Under the pieces are notes generated by a model. The model saw nothing but the letters and a program-made list of their open reading frames with translations, did not search any database and was not told the origin of the DNA. Positions 54,916 through 64,000 of a DNA stretch of 64,000 bases are shown piece after piece. Position 1 is the stretch's first letter; each line of letters starts with the position of its first letter. The stretch comes from Azolla caroliniana (lineage: Eukaryota; Polypodiophyta): assembly GCA_043228905.1 (NCBI GenBank), contig JBHGNT010000016.1, positions 17,546,001 through 17,610,000 of the forward strand. The letters are read 5' to 3'. A program made the translations under genes and the position numbers.

Positions 54916-57900
54916 GTCCAGTCAAAATAGGAGCCGTTTGGTTGGACAACAGCCCTAGATCTGTACAGCCCATTAGTGGTTCCATTCCTTCCAAGCAAGT
55001 TAGCAATGTGTTCCTAGCCCAAGTCATTGTTAGTACTAAAAGTACTCCCCCAGTACCCGTCCTAGCACTTTTAGATTCCGGAGCTAATTCCTGTTTCATG
55101 GATCGAAATTTTGCTCAAGCTTCCTAGATATCCTTAATAAAACTTCCTTGTCCCGCATCTGTAGTACTCATTGATGGTCGTCCCATTGCTTCCGGGAATA
55201 TTGTAGAAGAATCAGAACCCATTCAGGTTGTCCTAGGTAGTTTTGTGTGTGTAATATCATTTAATATAATTAGTAGTCCAGAGCATCCCATTGTCCTAGG
55301 ATTACCTTGGTTTGAATTACATAATCCAGCCATAGATTGGAGAACAAGAGAAGTCCGATATCGACCACCCCAAGAATCAACTCACCAAGTTTCGACCATT
55401 TCACTCCATCAACTACGTGAAGAAGGACCCAAGGAGGCAATGTTCCTATTTGCAATATCAGTACATCCTTCCAGCACTATTAAGAAAGACTCCTCAGTAC
55501 AACTTCCAGCAAAATATCATCCTTATGCCGATGTATTTGACAAGCTAAAAGCCGGTACCCTTCCTCATCACCGTCCCTATGACTGTCCCATCGATTTACA
55601 ACCAGGAACCGAGCCACCATGGGGACCAATTTACAACTTGTCACCCACCGAGTTAGAAGTCCTTCAAGCCTACATAGCGGAGAACTTGGCAAGAGGGTTC
55701 ATTCGCCATTCGAAATCTCCGGCCGGTGCACCCATCTTCTTTGTCAAGAAGAAAGATGGCTCACTTCGTCTTGTCGTTGATTACGGCGGATTGAATAAAG
55801 TCACCATCCGGAATAGGTATGCACTTCCTCTTATATCAAGTCTTTTAGAGCGAGTTAATGACGCCAAGTTTTTTACTAAAATCGACCTACGAGGAGCGTA
55901 TAACCTCGTGCGGATCCGACCGGGAGATGAGTGGAAGACCGCCTTTCGCACGTGGTATGGGCATTTTGAGTATACTGTTATGCCGTTTGGCCTAACCAAT
56001 GCACCCGCAGTCTTCCAACACATGGCAAATGATATATTCAGAGACCTCTTAGATATCTGTTTGATCATTTATCTGGATGATCTATTGATTTATTCGAAGG
56101 CCCAGGAAGAGCACAATTCTCATGTACTATTAGTACTAAAGCGACTCCGCAAGAATGGTTTTTATGCCAAGCTAGAAAAATGTAGCTTTGACTGCAAGAA
56201 AGTGGAATTTCTAGGCTATGTCATCTCCTCAAAGGGCATCGCCATGGATCCAGCTAAAATCCAAACTGTACTAGAGTGGCAAATTCCACGGTCGGTACGA
56301 GATGTACAATGTTTTCTAGGTTTTGCTAACTTCTACCGTAAGTTTATACAGGATTACTCGAAGATTATTTTACCTCTCACACAACTTACGAAGAAGGGCC
56401 AAGCATTTCTTTGGTCCATAGAAGCAGATATGGCTTTTCGGCATCTTAAGAAAGCCTTTACATCAGCACCGATTCTAGCTCATGTGGATACAAGCAAACC
56501 ATTCATCATGGAGGCCGACGCATCAGATTTCGCCCTCGGTAGCATCCTTTCTCAACAAGGCGATAAAGAAGAGTTGCATCCGGTGGCTTTCCATTCGCGC
56601 AAATTCGATGTCGCAGAAATCAACTACGAAATACATGACAAGGAGTTATTAGCCATCGTGGATTCATTTGTACAATGGCGGCATTTCTTAGAGGGCTCTC
56701 CACATCAGGTCATTGTCTTTAGCGATCATAAAAATCTTGCTTATTTTCAGAACGCTCGCGTACTAAATCGACGGCAAGCTCGATGGGCGCAATTCCTCAT
56801 GCGTTTCGACTTCAAAATCACATATCGACCGGGGAAGCAGCAAGGAAAAGCAGATGCACTATCACGATGTTCATATCTTGCACCTTGTCCTGGTGACGCA
56901 ACATTTGATAATCAAAACCAAGTAATCTTGGGACCAACACGATTGCACACGACGCGGATTTTTTACACCCCGATGGATTCACGGATTACCAATGACATAC
57001 GTGCAACCTTGAAGACAGATAGTTTTGCTCAAGACATCCTGGCGCACATTGATACTTCTCGGGCATCCTGTTCTCGGTCTCAACAACCAGGTATTGACTA
57101 CCGACAATTCGAATATCATGATGGTTTGTTATTCTTTAAAAAGCGCGTATATGTCCCCGATTGCTCCTGTCGCCTTCAAATCGTCCAACATTGTCACGAC
57201 ACCCATACGGCGGGACATTTCGGTAGTACTAAGACGTTGGAGCTAGTGCAACGACCTTTTTGGTGGCCGCACATGCGCCGTTTTGTCGACGACTACATTC
57301 GGACCTGTGATGCTTGCTACCGAGCAAAGATGCCACGACACCATCCATATGGCTTGTTGGAACCCTTACCGATTCCAAGTAAGCCGTGGCAGTCTATTTG
57401 TCTTGATTTTATCACAGACTTGCCGGTCTCGAAGGGGTTCGATGCTATCCTAACCGTCGTCGATCGATACATGAAGATGGCACATTTTGTGCCGTGTACT
57501 AAAGCCATCACTAGCAAGGAAACCACCGCTCTTATTATGCATGAGGTATTTTGGCATCATGGCCTCCCAAACAGTATTATCAGTGACCGAGGCCCGCAAT
57601 TTGTCTCCAAATTTTGGCAGCATCTCTTCAAGATGCTCAAGGTCTCCTGCAACCTCTCCTCCGGCTACCATCCTCAGACCGATGGGCAGGCGGAACGAAC
57701 AAACCAAACGCTGGAGCAATATCTCCGGTGTTTCCTGAGTTATCAACAGGACAATTGGGCCGAGATTCTCCACTTTGTAGAGTTTGCATATAATAATGTG
57801 ATTCACTCCTCAACTCGGGTCTCCCCATTTTTCGCTTATACCGGTTTCCATCCTCGTTGGTCGGTGATCGACACTCCGGAGCTACCTGCCAACCCTCGTG

Positions 57901-58418
57901 CCGAGGATCATTTGGAGAGGCTACGCAAGATCCAGATGGATCTCTCTACTCACCTTCGTCATGCTCAACACACACAGAAGACTTATGCGGATCGTCATCG
58001 GATTCCCTCCTCTTTTGCCATCAGAGATCGAGTATGGCTCTTACGTCGTCACATCAAGACTACTCGACCGTGCGACAAGTTGGATTATCGACGACTCGGT
58101 CCCTTCCGTATTATGGGTAAGATTAATGATGTCACCTTCCGCCTTGATCTCCCTCCGCCGCTTCAGATACATCCGGTTTTCCATTGTTCTCTTCTTGAAC
58201 CTTATAAAGCAAACACCATTCCCGATCGTGTGACACCACCGCCGCCCCCGTTGGAGTTGGACGCCGGCCCGGAGTATGAAGTTGTTGCCATCCTCGATTC
58301 CAAACTTGTTCGCAACAAACTTTATTACTTGGTCGATTGGCTCGGTTATAGTCCGAGCGAACTTACTTGGGAACCCGTCGAGCATGGGGCTTTAGTACTA
58401 ATTCCATCTCTGCTTTAG
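54916..58418 (+). pseudogene. gypsy-E pol (protease, RT, RNase H, integrase, chromodomain), one nonsense codon
   Basis: Protease ALLDSGANSCFMD near 55066, then TAG 55125-55127, the only break. The frame is open from 55128 to 58418. RT: LPFG-like VMPFGLTNAPAVFQ (55978) and IIYLDDLLIYS (56068). RNase H: MEADASDFALGSIL, INYEIHDKELLAI. Integrase: HCHDTHTAGHFG...CDACYRAK zinc region, DFITDLP, SDRGPQF, PQTDGQAERTN. Chromodomain EYEVVAILDS..LYYLVDWLGYSPSELTWEP (58278-58380), which in chromoviruses steers insertion to marked chromatin. The last codons fall in the 3' LTR stub, so the true C-terminus is deleted. Confidence 0.93.
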
Positions 58419-58432
58419 TACTATTCCTGACA
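58392..58432 (+). repeat. 3' LTR stub of gypsy-E
   Basis: Last 41 bp of the LTR, identical to 53644-53684, joined directly to the chromodomain coding region. About 400 bp of LTR and the pol end are missing. Confidence 0.85.
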
Positions 58433-58821
58433 ATCGGCAAGTTGCTGACATCTTCACCAAACCGCTCGGTTCAGACAAGTTGTAGCACTTCACCGAAATG
58501 CTTGGTGTTCAGCATCTCGACGTGCCACACTTGAGGGGGAGAACGGGCAAAGACACTGGCATGGGCAAAGGCAAAGAGACTATCGATTGCGTTGGTAAGG
58601 TAAGAACAGGGGGCGGCAGAGTCAAGAAGGACAAAGCCGACCGAAGGAAGAAGGCCAAGACCTGGACATGGTCCGATGTGGTGAAGGGCTTGGAACTAGA
58701 AGATGAATCGGGAGCAACCGATTCGGACAAGAGCTGGAACGAATCGGAGACAGTCGATTCAGTTCAAAAGACAGATTTGGAAGAACCAGATCAATTCAAG
58801 GGCAAGCAGACATGGATGTAG
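58433..58821 (+). pseudogene. copia-B2 pol end and lysine-rich extension
   Basis: RNase H finishes (VADIFTKPLGSDKL) with TAG 58483 where B1 has CAG. From 58498 an open frame passes LGVQHLDVPHL into a Gly/Lys/Asp/Glu-rich tail (KGKETIDCVGKVRTGGGRVK) and ends TAG 58819-58821. B1 has the same extension with different indels. Function unknown. Confidence 0.75.
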
Positions 58822-59086
58822 CGGAAGTCGATGCCATCGCGGAGGAACCGACGGATCGACAAGCGCCGAAGTCATAGCAGCGAAGGAGCTAAGAGGGGCC
58901 TATTGAGCAGACATACCGACCGAGAAGGTCGAGGCGCGTAGAACAAGAGGGGGTCGTGGCAAACAGAACCGGACCGGACGAGAAGCGCGAGCAAGGCGAA
59001 GCAACGCCAAGAGAAGTCGGTTGGAAGAACCGACTGCCACAGAGACTGACACCAGGATCCAACCTCAAGTTGAGCTTGAGGGGAAG
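58526..59086 (+). other. 3' module of copia-B2 between two polypurine tracts
   Basis: Starts at cttgagggggag (58529-58540), a good polypurine tract that in most copia elements would be followed by the LTR. It ends at cttgaggggaag (59075-59086), followed by the LTR. Contains the lysine-rich tail, then GC-rich non-coding sequence. Confidence 0.65.
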
Positions 59087-59488
59087 TGTTGAGCGGCAAG
59101 CTCAACTAGAGCCAGATCGGCTGAATAAGCCTGAGCTGGCAAGCGAGACGGATCGGTAAGCTGTGAGCAACAAAGCCGGTGAGCTGGGGAGCCGGTTAGC
59201 CGGATCCAATCGGTAACCGGAAGCCTAGTATTAGTGTAGACTACTAGGCAATTATAGTCTCGTAGTAAGTGACAGATGCTTGTGTGAGCATTGAAGTACG
59301 CGGTATTTCTGTCAGTCCCACGAGGACTTGTATAAATGATGCTACTGAGCATAGTTGTATGTACAGAGTGTTTTATATATTTTTGAATATAGCTTTGAGG
59401 TTCTGCTCTCTCTCTGTCTCTCCCGGGTACTCTGTGTATTCCCTAATTTCTCTGTTTTTTCTAACGCTTCCGCAAGTAATCGTTTACA
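59087..59488 (+). repeat. 3' LTR of copia-B2
   Basis: 402 bp, TGTTGAGCGGC...ATCGTTTACA. Confidence 0.92.
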
Positions 59489-60621
59489 AAAATGACGCTG
59501 CGAAAATGGGAGCCAAGTTTTGGTCTTCCGTTCTCGAGTATGAGAAGATGGGGAAGGTCACATCGAACGAGGTAGAGCTTGTAGACCGAAGCGTGCAAAG
59601 CATAACCGGGTGGTCGGATCCGGTGGACGACAACACCATACTCGCGGAGGTGATGTGCGACAACCACGAGGTGTTCGTCGAAGAAAAGAGAAAAAGAATA
59701 GAAGAGCAAGGACCATCAAAAAGACATGAAACAAGGAACACGAAAAAGAAGGACGATGCAGAGATGAGTTGACCTTTACAAATGGAGGAACGAGAATCAA
59801 GCCAAAAAGGGGTACCGAGCACATGAGTTGAAGAAACAGTTCGGCCCGTGAAGGTTGGTGTCGAAGACCCCGCTCAGAGGACAAGGACTATACCTACCTA
59901 TAAGCTAAGGTCGGACATAGAGCAGATGACGGACCTAAAGAAGATTCTCGAAGAACGAGTTCTTGATAGCCACGTAACTTTTTCCTTGAGGGAATTGCTT
60001 GGCATTATGAAGGAGTTCCATGACACGATCGTGGACCTTGTAAAGAGAAAGAGACAACAATCGGACGAGGAAGAAGAGAAGCCACAAAAAGCAAAAACGA
60101 ATGCCATAACGATGGCAAGAGACGAAGTCGATGAAGATATGGTGGACAGCCACTATACTCGACCTCATTGGGCACGAGCGACAATGGAGACGCCGGTGAA
60201 GATCGGGGAGAAGAAGGAAACCGTGGTAGCTTTGATTAACCATGGCTCAGAGATCAACCTCATGTCAAACGACTTCTACAAAAAAGGAAGATGGCCAATC
60301 AATACAAACCACGGATGGAAGATTCGCGCGGCAACAAAGTCTATGGAGGACTTGTACGAAGCTTGTCCCAATGTCAAAGTCACGATCGGGGATGTGGAGA
60401 TGGATCAACACTTCTTCGTGCAAGAATCGGCGTCGCATCCTGTCATCCTAGGGCAACCATATATCACATCATCTTGGATGGAGACCAAAGTGTTCGATAA
60501 TGGAGCAGTCTTCGCACGAATAAAGAGTCTTGACAACCAAAGATCGGTCCAATTCCTAACGGTGCGAGCCAATCATGAAAGGAATCGAGATAGTCTCGGT
60601 GGCGAATCCTCGGATTTTTAG
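59489..60621 (+). pseudogene. gypsy-D gag C-terminus and protease
   Basis: Open blocks: MGAKFWSSVLEYEKMGKVTS and a Lys/Glu-rich end to TGA 59771; then 59848-60621 with YKLRSDIEQMTDLKKILEER and SHYTRPHWARATMETPVKIG. The protease follows: VVALINHGSEINLMSNDFY (about 60225-60280), HPVILGQPYITSS. The catalytic triad is Asn-His-Gly, whereas aspartic proteases need Asp first, so the enzyme is probably dead. TAG at 60619. Confidence 0.82.
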
Positions 60622-60643
60622 AGCGGACTATTGAAGCATGGGG

Positions 60644-61189
60644 CACAAATAGTCCGAGCAATCACAAGACCCCACAAGAAAGAAGAGTGTGCGGATTGCG
60701 AGGAGAAGCAACATGTGTCACACCTAGTGGCGCATGTAAACTAGTACTACCCGACAAGAAGGACAAGTGTTAGATACAAGAATTCGAGAAGATGCTAAAA
60801 GAAGAAAACATAATAGAAGAAGGAGAGTTCGTGACTCATATTATGGAAGAAGCCTCATTTAACGACACCATTGGCGAAATCGAGGACGTTGTGGACTTGA
60901 GCTATCTTCACGACCCCACAAATAGTCCGAGCAATCACAAGACCCCACAAGAAAGAAGAGTGCGCGGATTGCGAGGAGAAGCAACATGTGTCACACCTAG
61001 TGGCGCATGTAAACTAGTACTACCCGACAAGAAGGACAAGCGTTAGATACAAGAATTCAAGAAGATGCTAAAAGAAGAAAACATAATAGAAGAAGGAGAG
61101 TTCGTGACTCATATTATGGAAGAAGCCTCATTTAACGACACCATTGGCGAAATCGAGGACGTTGTGGACTTGAGCTATCTTCACGACCA
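60644..61189 (+). repeat. 273-bp tandem duplication in gypsy-D
   Basis: cacaaatagtccgagcaatc begins at 60644 and 60917; both copies run to ttcacgacc. Only about three differences (tg/cg, tgt/cgt, gag/aag), all transitions. The length is 91 codons, so phase is kept. Right after it an 18-bp motif aacgcatgattt recurs (61189, 61206). Confidence 0.9.
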
Positions 61190-61214
61190 ACGCATGATTT
61201 CGGTTAACGCATGA

Positions 61215-62838
61215 TTTTGCATTCTTCCCACAAGAAATCGGATGCGCCGACCCAAAGGTTATAGAGCCGATGGTGATCTTCATGGTGCCTCATGTGCCTT
61301 GGAATTTGAAACTGATACCGGTTCCGAGAGCACACCTTCCGAAGTTGATCGAGCTCTTAAAGGAGAAGGTGAGTATGGGAATTCTAGAACCGTCGAATGC
61401 TCCTTATTCCAATAGGTGGTTCACGGTGCCGAAGAAGAATGGATCATTGCGATTCATCCAAGATCTTCAACCCGTTAACAAGGTGACAATTCGAAATGCC
61501 AGAATCGGTCCGAGCATGGACGAATTTGCCGAAGCGTTTGCAGGCCGGTCCATCTACTCCATTGGCGATCTCTACTCTGGATATGACCAATTCCAATTGG
61601 CGATCAATAGTCGGGACATTACAACCATGAGGACTCCGATCGGGCTTGTGCGGATGTGTACCTTACCCCAAGGCGCAACGAACTCGGTGGCTCATATGGT
61701 GAATGCCATGAATAAAGTCTTGAAGGATTGCATCCCGGGCATCACGATGCCATTCTTGGATGATATTCCGATAAAAGGATGTTCGGATGAGGAGAAAGAT
61801 GAATCGAAAGATAAGGAAGGTTGTAGAAAGTTCGTTGCGGATCATATGAAAGATTGTGAGAAGGTGCTTCAAAGGCTCGAAGATGCGAATTTGACATTTT
61901 CGGGAGAAAAATCCGCATTCGGGCAACCGGAGATCTTGGTGGTAGGTCACTTGTGTGGGGCATACGGCCGGAAGCCTTCGCCATACAAAGTGAACGCGAT
62001 CCAAGACATGAAAGAAGAATGTGAAAACCAAACGGAGGTTAGAAGGTTCCTTGGAGCATGCGCATTTTATCATATCTGGATTCCGCACTATGCTCATGTC
62101 GTTGAACCGTTATATGTACTACTAAAATAAAGAATGAAGTTCAAATGGCAAGACGAGCACACAAATGCGATGCGAAGATTGAAGAAACTGCTTCTTGAAG
62201 CTCTGGCAATAAGGAAGGCCGACTATGCCGAAGGGAAGCCGATTTACGTGACCGTAGATACGAGCCCAACCGGAATCGAGTGGGTCATCAATCAAGAAGG
62301 AGAAGATAATGCGCGATATGTTGTCCGGTTCAGAGCAAAGGTTCTCAGCGAACAGCAACAAAGATATGCCCAAGTCAAGCGGGAACTTTGGGGTATTGTG
62401 TCGGTAGTGAAGACGGACAAAGATTACCTGATCGGGTCGGAAGTGATAATAGAGACAGATTGTCTCCCAATTCTCGGAATGGTCTCGGGATGTGCGACCC
62501 CAGATCTTGCTATGCTAAGGTGGATCGCCTACATCAAGTCTTTAAACCCAGAGATCTGTCACATTGCAGGGAAGAAGAATGCCATGGCTGACATGCTGTT
62601 GAGGGCAAGATTTGAAAATGGAAGCGACATGGTTTCGGAAGATGAAGATGTCGCCCTCGACTTCTTCAAGTTGGCTCGATTATCGGCGGAAGACCAGGAC
62701 ACGCAAACCCTCCACGCCTTCAACGAGAACGAGTATGAAGGAGAGTGGTTACTGATCGGTAGATTCCTAAGAACATTGACGGTAGATGCTTCGTTGACAA
62801 AGGAGGAGGCCCTACGAATCCGGAAGAAAGCTTACTGA
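61215..62838 (+). pseudogene. gypsy-D reverse transcriptase and RNase H
   Basis: RT open 61270-62130: LKLIPVPRAHLPKLIELLKE, WFTVPKKNGSLRFIQDLQPV, SIGDLYSGYDQFQLAINSRD, MCTLPQGATNSVAHMV, MPFLDDIPIKG (active site FLDD at about 61752). TAA 62128. RNase H 62134-62838: YVTVDTSPTGIEWVINQEG, AQVKRELWGIVSVVK, IETDCLPILGM, HIAGKKNAMADMLLRA. TGA 62836. The frame is the same across both stops. Confidence 0.9.
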
Positions 62839-64000
62839 TACTTCTTGAAGGGAGGATTCCTTTGGCGACATCCAAAAAGAAGGACAAGAATACCACGTCG
62901 AGTGGTGGTGAAGAAAGAAGAGCAAGAGACGTTGATGACCGAATTCCACGAGAGTGCTTGGGCAGATCATAAAGGAACATGGGTGACGTTCAAAAAGTTG
63001 AAGGAGAAGTATTGGTGGCCAAGCATGTACAAAGATGTACTCCATTTCGTGTCCACATGCGAAACTTGCCAAATATATTCAAATATACGTCATCGCGATG
63101 AGTTACAGCTGACATACCCACTCACCATACACTTCAAATGGATGGTGGATCTGGTCTCGATGCCAATGGGAGTGGGACAAATGTAGTACTTAGCACTGGC
63201 AAGGGAAGACTTGACAAATCAAGTGGAAGGACGAGCCTTGACAAATAAGACGACTTCAGTCGTTTGCAAATTTCTGCTTGAAGAGGTTGTTTGCCGATAC
63301 GGATGTGTGGGGAAGATAGTGGCCGACCGAGGGGAGTTGGATGCGCACAAAGCGACGAAGCTCTTCGAACGACTAGGCGTGAAGCTCTCCCTCACGACTG
63401 CCTACAATCTGGAAGTGAATGGGAAGATCGAACGAGGGCATGGACCTATCGTTAAAGCCATCATACGAGCATGCAATGGTCGAGTCAAGAATTGGCCACG
63501 ACTATTACCCTATGCCTTGTGGGCCGATAGAACGACACACAGCTCGGTGACAGGGTATATGCCGACGAAGCTTATGTATGGACAAAAGCTGGTTATGCCC
63601 ATCGACAGGACGATCGCCTCATGGGTAGCGATACTGTGGGAGAACGAGATGAGCCGAGAAGAGTTATTAGCGGCGCAGATAAGGCAACTTGAAAGAAGAC
63701 CTGAAGATCTAAAAAAAGCGCGAAAGATGATGGAGGCAGCCCGAGTAAAGAACAAAGTTTGGTTCGACAACACGCATCGACTTCATCCCAAGAAGATTGA
63801 AGAAGGAGATTGGGTTTTGGTTTATGACAGTAGCCTTGACAATCAACACAGTACAACAAGAAAGTTTGCAAGAAGATGGTTCGGGCCATATGTGGTGACA
63901 AGTGCCAACGATAATGCCACATACCACCTTGCGGAGCTAGACGGATCAAGGTTGGTCGTACCCATTGCGGGAAAAAGAGTAAAGATTTTCAAGAAAAGAC
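62839..64000 (+). pseudogene. gypsy-D integrase, 3' partial
   Basis: Zinc region HESAWADHKGTW..CETC (62947-63069); a core Asp in MVDLV, then TAG 63184. Then VADRGELDAHKATKLFERLG (second Asp near 63322) and NGKIERGHG (Glu near 63430). C-terminal block KKIEEGDWVLVYDSS, KFARRWFGPYVV. Open to the last base of the window. A chromodomain cannot be judged. Confidence 0.87.

Larger units (their letters stand above)
53237..58432 (+). mobile_element. gypsy-E, chromovirus (Ty3/gypsy with chromodomain) inserted in copia-B2
   Basis: 5' LTR, gag, pol and a 41-bp stub of the 3' LTR. Target duplications are atccg (53232-53236) and atcgg (58433-58437), one mismatch. B1 shows the uninterrupted site as atcgg. 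Gag zinc knuckle, a HPIVLGLPW protease flank and the pol layout resemble the sushi/Tcn1-like chromovirus group known from fungi, fish and non-seed plants. No purine tract or complete 3' LTR remains, so it cannot move by itself. Confidence 0.92.
47886..59488 (+). mobile_element. copia-B2, Ty1/copia element carrying a solo LTR and gypsy-E
   Basis: 5' LTR 47886-48303 and 3' LTR 59087-59488 flank a single copia interior once two insertions are set aside (LTR-J 51639-52290, gypsy-E 53237-58432). The left flank is copia-C and the right flank is gypsy-D, and bordering 5-mers (ctcaa, aaaat) do not match. This is therefore not a clean single insertion; recombination or deletion has altered one side. 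Confidence 0.88.
59489..64000 (+). mobile_element. gypsy-D, divergent Ty3/gypsy element (FLDD reverse transcriptase), partial
   Basis: Gag C-terminus through integrase in one overall frame, with scattered stops. The left side is cut by the copia-B2 LTR and the right side runs past the window. The Gag-adjacent block and style match gypsy-F, so F may be its non-autonomous partner (inference). Confidence 0.88.

Noticed and set aside
47886-59488. Treating copia-B2 as a clean insertion with target duplication
   Set aside because: Flanking 5-mers differ and the left flank is copia-C while the right is gypsy-D.

Overview
This is plant nuclear DNA, almost certainly from a large, retrotransposon-rich genome. 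About 80% of the window is LTR-retrotransposon sequence (Ty1/copia and Ty3/gypsy), much of it nested. The rest is AT-rich low-copy DNA with two LINE remnants and one spliced host gene. Three things hint at a non-seed land plant such as a fern or lycophyte: a host gene resembling the cilium/sperm protein TSNAXIP1, a chromovirus of a sushi/Tcn1-like type, and a divergent FLDD-type gypsy lineage. This is inference; the sequence does not name the species.

Layout. 1-3313: 3' part of copia-A1 with an intact pol frame. 3314-5743: 3' part of copia-B1, into which A1 appears to be inserted. 5744-9847: gypsy-F on the minus strand, a gag-only element with 11-bp inverted LTR ends, itself interrupted by B1. 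9848-9978: minus-strand copia gag scrap. 9979-31272: degenerate copia-G, split by gypsy-H (14001-28647), which is in turn split by the young copia-A2 (19930-25385). A2 has a perfect 5-bp target duplication and H an imperfect one. 31430-32693: end of a decayed chromovirus (gypsy-I). 32694-37960: low-copy DNA with a duplicated LTR-like repeat, a minus-strand LINE fragment, an AAACC-rich tract and a retrocopy-like fragment.

37962-43721 (minus): a 9-10 exon gene reconstructed here from phase-compatible GT-AG exons, encoding about 544 residues. 44149-45141: microsatellites and a LINE zf-RVT fragment.

45211-47885: truncated copia-C. 47886-59488: copia-B2 with both LTRs, carrying two insertions, a solo LTR (J, 51639-52290, 4-bp target duplication) and chromovirus gypsy-E (53237-58432). 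59489-64000: gypsy-D (gag C-terminus, protease, RT, RNase H, integrase), running off the window end.

The elements work as usual: LTRs give promoter and polyadenylation signals, a primer-binding site and a polypurine tract prime DNA synthesis, and Gag-Pol makes particles, copies and integrates. Nearly all copies are broken by nonsense codons, often CAG to TAG, as expected from decay of methylated cytosines. Points of most interest are the spliced TSNAXIP1-like gene, a 4-copy ~650-bp tandem array inside copia-G, an extra coiled-coil ORF after pol in gypsy-H, a lysine-rich module between two polypurine tracts in copia-B, the ETWA-repeat ORF of gypsy-F, and tRNA-like sequences lying antisense in three gypsy LTR families.
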